Of a stretch of 64,000 nucleotides of DNA, positions 35,163 to 43,800 are shown in pieces (position 1 is the stretch's first letter; each line of letters opens with the position of its first letter). Both the position numbers and the translations under genes were made by a program. Origin of the DNA: Erythrobacter sp. AP23 (lineage in GTDB: Bacteria > Pseudomonadota > Alphaproteobacteria > Sphingomonadales > Sphingomonadaceae); assembly GCF_001542855.1 (NCBI RefSeq), contig NZ_LNBY01000015.1, positions 186,001 to 250,000 on the forward strand, written 5' to 3'. Under the pieces are notes generated by a model. That model saw only the letters and a program-made list of their open reading frames with translations. It made no database searches and was not told where the DNA came from.

Positions 35163-35956
35163 GCCTGCTCACGATCGAAACTGCCGACCACGTCACCACG
35201 CTGACGCTCAACCGGCCCGAGACGATGAACCCGCTGGGGGCGAAGGGCGACGGCGATGTCTTCGCGGCGGCCTGCGATGCAATCAATGCCGACATGGACG
35301 TGCGCTGCGTGATCCTGACCGGCGCCGGGCGCGCCTTCAGCGCCGGCGGCGACATCAAGGCGATGAAGGAGCGGACGGGCACATTCGGCGGCACCGCGCC
35401 GGAGATTTCGGACGGCTATCGCAACAACATCCACAAGGTTCTGCGCGCGCTCTACGGCTTGCGCGTGCCGCTTATCGCAGCGGTGAACGGTCCGGCGATC
35501 GGGCTGGGCTGCGACCTTGCATGCCTCGCCGACATGCGTATCGCGAGTGATCGGGCGAAGTTCGGTGTGACCTTTCTCAAGCTGGGCATAATCCCGGGGG
35601 ATGGCGGAACCTGGATCCTCCCGCGCATCATCGGCGAGGCGCGCGCGGCGGAGCTGTTCTATACCGGCGATGTGATCGATGCGCCGACCGCGCTCGACTG
35701 GGGCCTTGTCAGCCGCATCGTCGAGGGCGAGGCGCTGATGGACGAGGCCCGCGCCTTGGCCGCGAAGGTCGCGGCAATGCCGCCGCATGCGCTGCGCCAG
35801 GCGAAAAATCTGATGCGGCAGGGGCGCTCGGTCTCCTACGACACGGCACTGGAAATGGCGGCCAATACGCAGGCACTGATGCATCTGACCGGCGATCACA
35901 TGGAAGGGATCGACGCGCTGCTCGAGAAACGCGCGGCGGTGTTCAAGGGCGCATGA
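35159..35956 (+). CDS. Enoyl-CoA hydratase/isomerase (crotonase) family protein
   Basis: A 265-residue crotonase-fold protein with the oxyanion-hole motifs RAFSAGGDIKAM and NGPAIGLGCDLACLADMRIAS, and the second acidic position region FLKLGIIPGDGGTWILPR. Beta-oxidation hydratases carry Glu at two sites; here the helix reads KLGIIPGDGG, where the first catalytic residue appears to differ, so isomerase or other CoA chemistry is possible. It is coupled to the BEM46-like hydrolase by a four-base overlap, and no other beta-oxidation genes are adjacent. Substrate not assignable. Confidence 0.85.
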   Translation: MSLLTIETADHVTTLTLNRPETMNPLGAKGDGDVFAAACDAINADMDVRCVILTGAGRAFSAGGDIKAMKERTGTFGGTAPEISDGYRNNIHKVLRALYGLRVPLIAAVNGPAIGLGCDLACLADMRIASDRAKFGVTFLKLGIIPGDGGTWILPRIIGEARAAELFYTGDVIDAPTALDWGLVSRIVEGEALMDEARALAAKVAAMPPHALRQAKNLMRQGRSVSYDTALEMAANTQALMHLTGDHMEGIDALLEKRAAVFKGA

Positions 35957-35987
35957 CGCACGATGTCGCCGCGCGGCCAGCGGGCGG

Positions 35988-36665
35988 CTAGCCCAGCCAG
36001 CGAAACACGCCTGCCGGAATTCCCGCCGCGCTCACGTGCCAGTAGCTGATGCCGATCCAGGCCGCGATCGCGATGGCCCACAGAAGCAGACCGGCCCCGA
36101 AGATTTTCCCCCAACGCGGCCAGTAGCTGGTCTTCGCTTCCCACTCTTTCCACGCAGCGCCCATCAGCGCTTCCTTCTTGCGGTCCTGCATATGGGCGCC
36201 GACCAGCGCGAGCACGAGGATCGCACCGGCAACGATCATGGTGCGCCAGCTCCACAGCAGCAGGATGTGCGAGAGGGCCCAGAGCGCGAAACCCCACATC
36301 ATCGGGTGGCGGGTAACCGCGAAAACTCCCCTCGGCCTCTGCATAGCGAGCTTTTCGGCGCCGGGGGCCGGCAGCGCGGGATTGCCCTTCAACGAACCGA
36401 GAAACAACACCAGCGCGGGCAGGGTGAGGACGGTGGCGACGATCCAGCCAACTTCGCCGCTGGTGGCGAGCCCCCCGGCAGGCGCCGCGACGAAGGCGAA
36501 ATACATCCACGCCATGCAACCCGCCGCGATCAGGCTGTAGACCGCCATGAAGCCGGTCGCACCGAGAATGCCGACGAGCGGTGCGCGCAGCGGGTGCGAG
36601 AGCGCGAAATGTGTGCCGACGAAGGCGATCGAGGCGGCCAGCAACGAAATCAGAGCGTCATCCAT
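35988..36665 (-). CDS. NnrU family membrane protein
   Basis: A 225-residue integral membrane protein with about six hydrophobic segments and the NnrU-family core FAVTRHPMMWGFALWALSHI, followed by the charged QDRKKEALMGAAWKEWE. NnrU was named from nitrite/nitric-oxide reductase loci, but most homologues lie outside denitrification clusters and are uncharacterised (isoprenylcysteine methyltransferase-like fold). No denitrification genes are here. A perfect 7-bp inverted repeat resembling a TetR-type operator lies 10-32 bases upstream of the start. Confidence 0.85.
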   Translation of the reverse strand: MDDALISLLAASIAFVGTHFALSHPLRAPLVGILGATGFMAVYSLIAAGCMAWMYFAFVAAPAGGLATSGEVGWIVATVLTLPALVLFLGSLKGNPALPAPGAEKLAMQRPRGVFAVTRHPMMWGFALWALSHILLLWSWRTMIVAGAILVLALVGAHMQDRKKEALMGAAWKEWEAKTSYWPRWGKIFGAGLLLWAIAIAAWIGISYWHVSAAGIPAGVFRWLG

Positions 36666-36674
36666 GACCCACTC

Positions 36675-36697
36675 CCATGTTTACAGCGTCAACATGG
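36675..36697. promoter_or_regulatory. Inverted repeat CCATGTT-N9-AACATGG upstream of the NnrU gene
   Basis: Perfect 7-base arms flank TACAGCGTC. On the minus strand the centre reads TGTTGACGCTGTAAACA, an imperfect palindrome in the style of TetR-family operators (TTGAC-type half-sites). It overlaps the -35/-10 zone expected for the NnrU gene. No TetR regulator is in this window, so a distant regulator is implied. Confidence 0.4.
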
Positions 36698-36742
36698 ATA
36701 GCAGAATGTGACCGCAACGCAAGCGGTGCTGCTTCGCCTGGG

Positions 36743-37243
36743 TTAGTCGGAGCGTTCGATATCGAGCAGCTGGACCTTGAACAGCAGCGTGGCCCCGCCC
36801 GGGATCGGGCCCTTTCCGGCCGGGCCATAGGCCAGGTCTGCGGGCGCGGCGATTTCGATCGTATCGCCCACCCCCATCTCGGGGATCGCCATCTGCCAGG
36901 CCTTGATCAACCGCCCAAGCGGAAAGGTGGCGGGTTCGCCCCGGTCGAAGGACGAATCGAAGGTCTCGCCATCGATGAAGGTCCCGGCATAGTGCACCGT
37001 CACCCTGTCCTCGACGCTGGGGCTTTCCTCGCTGCCGGCGTATTCGACATAACGCCATTTGAGCCCGCCGGGCATCGTGCGCCAGCCATCCTCCCGGCCA
37101 AGTCCGGCCAGATAGGCCTGCTGCGCATTCATCCAGGCGATGTCCTGCGATCGGTCGACCTGATCCTGCGCCGAAAGCGTCGCGAATCCGACCGCGGCGG
37201 CAGCCGCGCCAAGCGCGAGCAAGGTGGTACGCATGTCCTTCAT
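36743..37243 (-). CDS. FKBP-type peptidyl-prolyl isomerase, exported
   Basis: A 166-residue protein with an N-terminal hydrophobic leader (MRTTLLALGAAAAAVGFATL) and a C-terminal FKBP domain: RVTVHYAGTFIDGETFDSSF, IKAWQMAIPEMGVGDT, AYGPAGKGPIPGGATLLFKV. The aromatic active-site residues of FKBPs (Tyr, Phe, Trp, Tyr) are present. It probably folds proline-containing exported proteins. Start is ATG 37241-37243 or ATG 37232-37234. It follows the second amidohydrolase gene by about 20 bases, so it likely belongs to that operon. Confidence 0.9.
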   Translation of the reverse strand: MKDMRTTLLALGAAAAAVGFATLSAQDQVDRSQDIAWMNAQQAYLAGLGREDGWRTMPGGLKWRYVEYAGSEESPSVEDRVTVHYAGTFIDGETFDSSFDRGEPATFPLGRLIKAWQMAIPEMGVGDTIEIAAPADLAYGPAGKGPIPGGATLLFKVQLLDIERSD

Positions 37244-37263
37244 GTCCTCGTCCGGGGTGCGCC

Positions 37264-38649
37264 TTACCAGTCGTAGGCCTTGGGCAGGTCGCTCGTATCG
37301 AGGTCGAGATAGCGATCCCTCAGGCGGCTCTGGTGGTTCTCCAGCGGCTGCTCGACGCCGTCGATGAACACCTTCAGCGGCATCGATCCGACCTCGAGTG
37401 GGTCGTCGTCCCATATCACGAGATCCCCCAGCGCACCGGGAGCAAGCAAGCCGGCGCGGCCGTCCATGCCGCTGATTGCCGCCGGTACCGAACTGATCGC
37501 GGCGAAAGCCTGGCCCCAGCTCAGCCCGTCGGCACCCGGCACGCGGGTGAGCGCGACCAGATTGCCGGCATATTGGTTGAGATTGCGCGGATTTTCCATC
37601 GCCGCAGCGTTGATGGCGACCCGTACGCCAGCCTTGACCATCCGCCCGATATTGCTTTGCGTCGAACCCAGCTCCTCGAAATTCTGCGGCAGATCGTCGA
37701 GCCCGTCGGCGATTACGGGCACTCCGGCGGCGGCGATCTCGCTGGCGACCAGCCATCCCTCGCTCGCTCCGACAAGGACGAGATCCAGATCGGGGAATTC
37801 GCCCTTCAACGCCAGCGTGCTGCGAATGTCCGAAGCGCGTTCGACATAGACGTAGAGCGGCTGCTCCCCGCGCACGACCGGCACGAGTGCCGCCGCATCG
37901 AAGCGAGTCAGCAATACATCGTCGGAGCGCTGCGTGTCGCGACCGGCAAGGCGCGGATCGAGCGGAACGTCGTCGCCCGTGCGAATGTCGCGACGCGTGC
38001 TCGTTCCCGGAATGCGGGCTTGCGTGCCGAGCGTGCTCGCCTCGCGCAGCGCGTTGCGGAACAGCGCATGTGTCGCCGCGCGGCTGCCACCGGCGAGCCG
38101 GGCGCCATATTCGTCCAGCGCAACGACCTGAAAGGCCCGTGGGCGGGTGACGGCGTTCGGATCGGCACCAAGGTCGATGACCGCACCCTGCCCGCCGAAG
38201 ATCGAACTCGACGGCATGGTGACGGTGGTGGCGCGGGTAACCCCGGCTGCGCGATGGATCGAAACGTGCTGCGAGGCCGGATTGACGATCGGCGCGGCAT
38301 CGAGCGCCGCGCTGAAGGGCGAATTGCCTGCGCGCGTATCGTTCGACTGGCTCACCGCGCCGACGTCCCACAGGCCGAGCGTCGTGACCGTGGCGAAAAT
38401 TCCGGGAGTGACCCAAGCGCCGGTACCGTCGAGCACCGGGATCCCCGCGGGCACCGCGATGCCCCGGCCCGCAGCGACGACCTCACCGCCGCGCACGACC
38501 ACGGTCGCGCCATCGATGGGCTCGGACCCGTCACCTGTGACCACGGTCGCATTGGTGATCGCGACGTCCTGCGCCGCGGCCGGGTTGGCGGTGGCCAGTG
38601 CCAGCAGGCTGGCGGTGCCGAGGGCGAGGGCGTTCAGCGCGCGCGTCAT
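37264..38649 (-). CDS. Amidohydrolase-family protein, exported, metal HxH motif missing
   Basis: A 461-residue protein with a signal peptide (through about AAAQ, residue 27) and amidohydrolase/imidazolonepropionase-like architecture: VVRGGEVVAAGRGI, then the strand that should end PG-x-x-D-x-H-x-H reads TPGIFATVTTLGLW, without either His, and the C-terminal LAPGALGDLVIWDDDPLEVG. Loss of the first two metal ligands suggests an inactive or differently functioning partner. The start overlaps the stop of the upstream amidohydrolase, which keeps HSH; the two may form a heteromer. FKBP follows. Confidence 0.82.
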   Translation of the reverse strand: MTRALNALALGTASLLALATANPAAAQDVAITNATVVTGDGSEPIDGATVVVRGGEVVAAGRGIAVPAGIPVLDGTGAWVTPGIFATVTTLGLWDVGAVSQSNDTRAGNSPFSAALDAAPIVNPASQHVSIHRAAGVTRATTVTMPSSSIFGGQGAVIDLGADPNAVTRPRAFQVVALDEYGARLAGGSRAATHALFRNALREASTLGTQARIPGTSTRRDIRTGDDVPLDPRLAGRDTQRSDDVLLTRFDAAALVPVVRGEQPLYVYVERASDIRSTLALKGEFPDLDLVLVGASEGWLVASEIAAAGVPVIADGLDDLPQNFEELGSTQSNIGRMVKAGVRVAINAAAMENPRNLNQYAGNLVALTRVPGADGLSWGQAFAAISSVPAAISGMDGRAGLLAPGALGDLVIWDDDPLEVGSMPLKVFIDGVEQPLENHQSRLRDRYLDLDTSDLPKAYDW

Positions 38650-40028
38650 TTCACGTCTCCTTCACCCGGCTGGCCGAGCTCAAAATCGCTCACCGGCCGC
38701 CGCTTGCGGTCCATCGCATCGAACAGCAGCGCGCCGTCGATCCAGACCTTCTCGGGCCGCGAATAGACGCTCAGCGGGTCGCCGTTCCACAATACCACGT
38801 CGGCCATCTTGCCGGGTTCGAGGCTGCCGGTCATCGCATCGATACCCATGGCCCTGGCGGGGTTCAGCGTGATCCAGCCGATGACCTCGGCATCGGGAAT
38901 GTCTATTCCCACGCGGCGGCCTGCAGCCTGCGCCTTGGCAGCTTCCTGGTTGAGGCGCTGGATGCCGTTGGCATCGTCGGAGTGGATGACGACGCAGGCG
39001 CCTTCGCGCTGGAGAAAAGCGGCATTTTCGAGGATGCCGTCATAGGCTTCCATCTTGAAACCGTACCAGTCGGCCCAGATCGCGCTGCACACGTCGTTTT
39101 CGCGCAGCAAATCACCGATTTTATAGGCTTCGACCGCGTGATGGAAGGCGGTGACCTCGTAGCCCATCTCCTTGGCCATATCCATGACCAGGGCCATTTC
39201 ATCGGCGCGGTAGCAGTGGTTGTGGACGAGGATTTCGCCGTCGAGCACGCCTTTCAGCGTTTCCTTGCCGAGATCGCGCTTGTCGCCGTCATAGGCCTGC
39301 GCATCGAGCCACATCTGGCGATTGACTGCGAAATTGCCCATGCGGGTCGAAGGCATCCGGCCCTTGCCGCCATAGACGCGCTTGGGGTTTTCGCCGCAGG
39401 CCATCTTCATGCCGTAGGGCGCGCCGGGGAATTTCATCCCCTGCACCGTACGCGCGGCGACGTTCTTGAGCGTCACCGAACGCCCGCCCGTGAGGTTGGC
39501 CGAGCCGGGCAGGATCTGCAGCGCGGTCACGCCGCCATTCGCCAATGCGCGGGTGAAGCCGGGGTCCTGAGGCCAGACCGAATGTTCGGCCCAGACCTCG
39601 GGCGTCATCGGGTCGGTCATCTCGTTGCCGTCTGCATGAGCATCCACACTCGGGGTAGGGTAATCGCCGAGGTGCGAATGGATGTCGATAATGCCGGGAG
39701 TGACGAACTTGCCGCTGGCGTCGATCCGGTCATAACCCTCGGTCGAGAGCGCCGCATCGCCCACCGCGACCACTTCGCCGTCGCGGAACAGCACCGTGCC
39801 GTTGTCGATCCGCCCGCCCTTGCCGTCGTAGACGGTTGCGCCGACCAGCGCGGTTGGGCGGCCGGGATAGCGGCGGTAGGTCGAGGCGAAGGGTTCTCGG
39901 CCATCCGCGCCGACCGGCGCGGTCCAGTCCCGCGTTGAAGCCGAGGCGACACCATCGCCCCCGTCAGCGGTGGAACATCCAGCCACTGCGAAGGCAGCGA
40001 CACAGGCGAGCACAACGTGTTTTCTCAT
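38646..40028 (-). CDS. Amidohydrolase-family lipoprotein, metal site intact
   Basis: A 460-residue protein with a lipoprotein signal (FAVAGC, Cys18) and a complete amidohydrolase barrel: VTPGIIDIHSHLGDYP (His117, His119), later EILVHNHCYRAD and VTAFHHAVEAY with His ligands, and VIHSDDANGIQRLN with the catalytic Asp. It resembles imidazolonepropionase-like or prolidase-like exported enzymes hydrolysing cyclic amides or peptides. ATG 40026-40028 directly precedes the signal. Its stop overlaps the start of the second amidohydrolase by four bases; a peptide transporter gene lies just upstream on the same strand. Confidence 0.88.
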   Translation of the reverse strand: MRKHVVLACVAAFAVAGCSTADGGDGVASASTRDWTAPVGADGREPFASTYRRYPGRPTALVGATVYDGKGGRIDNGTVLFRDGEVVAVGDAALSTEGYDRIDASGKFVTPGIIDIHSHLGDYPTPSVDAHADGNEMTDPMTPEVWAEHSVWPQDPGFTRALANGGVTALQILPGSANLTGGRSVTLKNVAARTVQGMKFPGAPYGMKMACGENPKRVYGGKGRMPSTRMGNFAVNRQMWLDAQAYDGDKRDLGKETLKGVLDGEILVHNHCYRADEMALVMDMAKEMGYEVTAFHHAVEAYKIGDLLRENDVCSAIWADWYGFKMEAYDGILENAAFLQREGACVVIHSDDANGIQRLNQEAAKAQAAGRRVGIDIPDAEVIGWITLNPARAMGIDAMTGSLEPGKMADVVLWNGDPLSVYSRPEKVWIDGALLFDAMDRKRRPVSDFELGQPGEGDVK

Positions 40029-40132
40029 GGAACCCCCAATGCAGTCGGGCCGGAGCATCGCTGCCCCGGCCCGCCCGGTCAATCCAATTTGGTCGAAGGA
40101 GATCGCCGTTCGGACGATTCTCCCGATCGCGA

Positions 40133-41791
40133 TCAGGCGCGGATGGTCGGGTGCATGCCGCCTTCCTGCGCTTCCAGGCCCGCTTCGGACTGGCCCTCGA
40201 GGTCGTGGTCGAGATTGTCGTCCCTGATCGTGTCGAGATGCATGAGCTTCTTGATCAGCGGGCTGATGACCATCACGCCCACGCCGATCGCAACGGCATA
40301 CCAGCCGACGGTCGAGTAGACGTCGAGCACGACCTGCTTGCCCGCTTCCTCGCCGACGCCTTCCGCGCCGGTAGCGGCGGCGATCAGGCCGGCGGCGAAG
40401 TTACCCGTGGCCGAAGCGAAGAACCAGGTGCCCATGATGAGCGAGGCCATATGCGCCGGGCTCAGGCGGTTCATCGCCGACAGGCCGACGGGCGAGAGGC
40501 ACAGCTCGCCAGTGGTGTGCAGCAGGTAGATGAGGAAGATGAAGATCACCGGAGTCGGCACGCTGATGCCGACGCTTTCCGAGCCCCACACGAGCACGAG
40601 GAAGCCGAGGCCCACCTGGATTACGGCGAGGCCGAACTTCATCGGCGTGCTAGGTTCCGCACCCTTGCGGGCAAGGCCCTGCCACAGCATCGCGAACAGC
40701 GGGGCGAGCAGCACGATGTAGATCGCGTTGATCGACTGGAACATCGAAGCGTTGACGCCCTGCGTGTCGACATGGCGATCGGTGAACAGGTTGAGGCTGG
40801 AGCCCGCCTGTTCGAACAGCGCCCAGAAGACGATCGAGGTCAGGATCAGGAACATCGCCGCGAAAATCCGGTCACGCTCCTGGCTCGGCAGCTTGGTCAC
40901 CGCGGTGAACAGGACGTAGAGCACGAGACCGCCGCCGAAGGCGCCGAGCACGTAGCCGACCAGTTCCTGATACTGGATCGCGGCCCAGCACAGCAGCACC
41001 ATGGCGAGGCCCGCACCGTAAATGCCCCATTCCTTGGCGCCCCTGATCTTGGCGGGATCCTTTGGCTCGCCCTTGCCGAGCAGCAGCGGCTTGCCGAGCA
41101 CGAAGAAGACGAGGCCGAGCAGCATGCCGAAGCCGGCGAGGCCGAAGCCGTATTCCCAACCATAGGTCTGGCCGAGATAACCGCAGATGATCGATGCGGT
41201 CGCCGCACCGACGTTAATGCCCATGTAGAAAATGGTGTAGGCCGGGTCGCGGCGCACATCGGTGCGCGAATAGAGCTGGCCGACGATCACCGAAATATTG
41301 GCCTTCAGGAAACCCGAGCCCACGATGATCAGCGCCAGCGCGAGCCAGAACACGTTAATCATCGGGTCGGCCTGTCCGCCCGATCCCTCGAATGCCATGA
41401 AGAAGTGGCCGAAGGTCAGCAGGATCGCGCCGAACAGCACCGCTTTGCGTTGCCCGATATACTGGTCGGCGAGATAGCCGCCCACGACCGGGGTGATGTA
41501 AACGAGAGCGGTATAGGCACCGTAGATGATCGAGGCTTCGCTGTCCGAGAACAGCCAGTGCTGCACGAGATAGAAGATCAGCAGCGCGCGCATGCCGTAA
41601 TAGGAAAAGCGCTCCCACATTTCGGCCATGAACAGGAGGAACAGGCCCTTGGGGTGCCCGATCACCTCTTCCTGCGGGCGCGTGATGAGCACCACGCCGC
41701 CGATGAGAAATGCTGCCAGTGCGACCACTGCAACCCTGAATGTCCACATTTCGAACGCAGAGTCGAATGTGAAGAACATGCCTTCGACCAT
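40133..41791 (-). CDS. Peptide MFS transporter (POT/PTR family)
   Basis: A 552-residue membrane protein of the proton-dependent oligopeptide transporter family. The signature ExxERFxYYG occurs as MWERFSYYGMRALLIFYL near residue 55, followed by GGYLADQYIGQR and FYMGINVGA; twelve or more hydrophobic segments span the rest, including the family's extra pair. It imports di- and tripeptides. Start ATG 41789-41791 (MVEGMFF) is chosen because the upstream extension has no family character. It lies 105 bases upstream of the amidohydrolase pair, an apparent peptide uptake and cleavage neighbourhood, and is divergent from a GntR regulator. Confidence 0.93.
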   Translation of the reverse strand: MVEGMFFTFDSAFEMWTFRVAVVALAAFLIGGVVLITRPQEEVIGHPKGLFLLFMAEMWERFSYYGMRALLIFYLVQHWLFSDSEASIIYGAYTALVYITPVVGGYLADQYIGQRKAVLFGAILLTFGHFFMAFEGSGGQADPMINVFWLALALIIVGSGFLKANISVIVGQLYSRTDVRRDPAYTIFYMGINVGAATASIICGYLGQTYGWEYGFGLAGFGMLLGLVFFVLGKPLLLGKGEPKDPAKIRGAKEWGIYGAGLAMVLLCWAAIQYQELVGYVLGAFGGGLVLYVLFTAVTKLPSQERDRIFAAMFLILTSIVFWALFEQAGSSLNLFTDRHVDTQGVNASMFQSINAIYIVLLAPLFAMLWQGLARKGAEPSTPMKFGLAVIQVGLGFLVLVWGSESVGISVPTPVIFIFLIYLLHTTGELCLSPVGLSAMNRLSPAHMASLIMGTWFFASATGNFAAGLIAAATGAEGVGEEAGKQVVLDVYSTVGWYAVAIGVGVMVISPLIKKLMHLDTIRDDNLDHDLEGQSEAGLEAQEGGMHPTIRA

Positions 41792-42001
41792 ATTGTACCG
41801 GTTTCCCTTGATTCCTGTGCGGAGCCACGCTGCTCGCGCCGGCCCTCCCCGAAGAAGCGCGCACACTAGCGGGTTCGCGCCTCATGTGAAGCATTAGTTA
41901 CACACGTGACCGGCTTGCGCGCATCTGAACGAGGCTCTTCGGGAGCCTTGCGCGCCGCGCTGTATTATGGCACTGATGCAGTCTGTCTCGGGGAAATTGT
42001 C

Positions 42002-42343
42002 ATGAGCAACCAGTCCAAGCCGGTTTATCTCAAGCTGCGCGACATGATCGCGGCCGCGATCATCGACGGGCGCTATCCCGAAGGCGAGATGCTCCCTTCG
42101 GTGCGCGCATTGGCTGCCGAACAGGGCGCAAACCCGTTGACCGTGGCCAAAGCCTACCAGCAGTTCCAGAACGACGGTCTGGTCGAGGTGCAGCGCGGGG
42201 TCGGAATGTATGTCGTCAGCGGCGCAGCCGATCGCCTGCGCCGTTCCGAACGCGAGGCGTTCCTGCGCGAGGAATGGCCTGAAATCCGCGCGCGGATGGA
42301 CCGCCTGGGGGTCTCTGCGCACGAATTGCTCGCCGACGCATAG
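42002..42343 (+). CDS. GntR-family regulator, YhcF type
   Basis: A 113-residue short GntR protein: KPVYLKLRDMIAAAIIDGRY, then EGEMLPSVRALAAEQGANPLTVAKAYQQ (winged helix) and a brief helical tail with no ligand domain. This YhcF class usually autoregulates with an adjacent transporter. The start is ATG 42002. The 210-base gap to the divergent POT transporter holds GTTACACACGTGAC near 41896-41909, an imperfect palindrome that could be its site; it may control peptide uptake, an inference from position. Confidence 0.85.
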   Translation: MSNQSKPVYLKLRDMIAAAIIDGRYPEGEMLPSVRALAAEQGANPLTVAKAYQQFQNDGLVEVQRGVGMYVVSGAADRLRRSEREAFLREEWPEIRARMDRLGVSAHELLADA

Positions 42344-42493
42344 CGCGATGGCGTAAATTTACAATTGTGAGCTTGCGGGCGGTTGCGGCTTCTGCCACAG
42401 TCATCGCGTTGGAATCGGACGCAAAAGCGTAATTCCGGCAGGGGCGCATCGTGGAAACGACTTAATGCGGCCGCACCGGCCGGGAGACGCCAA

Positions 42494-42775
42494 ATGATCC
42501 GATCCGAACTTCTTGCTGCCCTCGCACAGGACAATCCCGAGCTGCGGGCCGAGGAAGTCGAGCAGGTGGTGGACATTTTCTTCGAGGAAATAGCCCAGCG
42601 TTTGACCGAGGGCGGGCGCGTAGAATTGCGCGGTTTCGGTGCCTTTTCCACCCGCGAGCGCGAGGCGCGAAAGGGGCGCAATCCGCGCACCGGCGAAACC
42701 GTCGACGTGCCGGCCAAGCGCGTGCCCTATTTCAAGCCGGGCAAGGATATCCGCAAGCGCCTCAACGAGGGTTGA
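42494..42775 (+). CDS. ihfB: Integration host factor beta subunit
   Basis: A 93-residue DNA-bending protein of the HU/IHF family. MIRSELLAALAQDNPELRAE and FFEEIAQRLTEGGRVELRGF match IHF-beta, and the beta-arm signature GFGAFSTREREARKGRNPRT carries the intercalating proline region (NPRTGE). It pairs with IHF-alpha (not in window) in recombination, replication and transcription. ATG 42494 is the start. It stands alone ahead of tRNA-Leu and follows the GntR gene by 150 bases. Confidence 0.92.
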   Translation: MIRSELLAALAQDNPELRAEEVEQVVDIFFEEIAQRLTEGGRVELRGFGAFSTREREARKGRNPRTGETVDVPAKRVPYFKPGKDIRKRLNEG

Positions 42776-42845
42776 GCTTATCCATACCAACGCCAGATCG
42801 GCGATTGCCCACCCGCCGGGCAGCGACTAGGGCTGCGCGGTGCAG

Positions 42846-42931
42846 GCGGGTGTGGCGGAATGGTAGACGCCGGGGACTTAAAATCCCCTGATCTTGCGAT
42901 CGTGTGGGTTCGAGTCCCACCACCCGCACCA
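42846..42931 (+). tRNA. tRNA-Leu (UAA)
   Basis: An 86-nucleotide class II tRNA with acceptor arms GCGGGTG/CACCCGC, anticodon loop CTTAAAA giving anticodon TAA (UUA codons), a long variable arm (TGATCTTGCGATCG) and TTCGAGT in the T-loop. CCA is encoded at 42929-42931. It sits 70 bases after ihfB. A short GCCGC hairpin (42932-42944) follows, but without a T run. Confidence 0.97.
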
Positions 42932-43082
42932 GCCGCGCCGCGGCGGTGTCGCGCAAAAACCCGATCCTGCTTACCTAGGCATTAACCCCTAGCTGCCTAT
43001 TAGCGTAAACCAAACAGAGTATGGTGCACGGTCAGTGTGCCAGTCATTGTAAGGCTGCGCTTGTTTGGGACACGAAGGGGCT

Positions 43083-43715
43083 ATGGATTACAGCACCGGA
43101 GTAGACAGGAATGACAACGACGCCGGTGGCGATGTCGAGCAGCGCGGCGCCCCGCGCTTCACCTCGCTCATTCGTTCGGCGAAGCTGGTCTGCGGCCAGG
43201 GCGAATTCGTCTGTGTCATTCGCGACGTCTCGGCAACCGGTGTATCCGTGCGCACGTTCCATCCGCTGCCGACCGACACCGCGGTCGCTCTGGAATTGCA
43301 GAACGGGGAGACCTACGAACTCGAGCTGGTGCGCGGCGAGGGCTGCGAGGCCAGCTATCGCTTTGCCCGCCCGGTCGAGGTCGAACGCCTGATCCACGAG
43401 AACTGGAAGTTCCCCAAACGCGCATTGCGGCTCAACATCATGCTTCCGCTGACGGTATCGACCTTGTCCGGCAAGGCCAGGGCCTTCACGCTCAATATAT
43501 CCCAGCAGGGCGCGCGGATCGAATGCGACGATGTCTTCGCGATCGACCAGCGCGTGACGATCAGCTGCGAGCATCTGCCCGACATTCGTTGCAAGGTCCG
43601 TTGGCGCAAGGACGCCAATTACGGCCTGGTATTCGAAGACACTTTCGCCCTGCGCGAATTCGCCATGATGGCCGCGAAGGTGCAATGCCCCTTCCTTCTT
43701 CAGGGCCAGATGTGA
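43083..43715 (+). CDS. Tandem PilZ-domain protein
   Basis: A 210-residue protein holding two PilZ-like halves. The first has RGAPR (21-25) and DVSATG (48-53), the RxxxR and DxSxxG boxes that bind cyclic di-GMP. The second has KRALR (112-116) and NISQQG (138-143), with Lys replacing the first Arg. So one domain looks competent and the second degenerate or structural. Such proteins transmit c-di-GMP signals to motility or envelope systems. The start is uncertain: ATG 43083 has AAGGGG very close, and TTG 43065 is an alternative. It lies upstream of the glycan-type trio. Confidence 0.82.
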   Translation: MDYSTGVDRNDNDAGGDVEQRGAPRFTSLIRSAKLVCGQGEFVCVIRDVSATGVSVRTFHPLPTDTAVALELQNGETYELELVRGEGCEASYRFARPVEVERLIHENWKFPKRALRLNIMLPLTVSTLSGKARAFTLNISQQGARIECDDVFAIDQRVTISCEHLPDIRCKVRWRKDANYGLVFEDTFALREFAMMAAKVQCPFLLQGQM

Positions 43716-43741
43716 TCCGGCCAGGCCAATCGGTCGCGCCC

Positions 43742-43757
43742 TTAACCTAGTCCTAAC
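43742..43757. promoter_or_regulatory. CtrA-like box TTAA-N7-CTAAC upstream of the flavoprotein gene
   Basis: TTAACCTAGTCCTAAC lies 44-59 bases before the start of the UDP-galactopyranose-mutase-like gene. It differs at one position from the CtrA consensus TTAA-N7-TTAAC of Alphaproteobacteria. The position suits promoter control of the glycan-type operon. A single short match by eye is weak evidence. Confidence 0.35.
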
Positions 43758-43800
43758 CATTATCCTTCACTCCCGGCGAGGTATCAACCGGGGGAACCTC

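Noticed and set aside
42932..42944. GCCGC hairpin after tRNA-Leu as a terminator
   Set aside because: Five-base stem, three-base loop and no T run; too weak.
42974..43002. TTAACC sequences upstream of the PilZ gene as a CtrA site
   Set aside because: Only one half-site; the second TTAA at the right spacing is missing.
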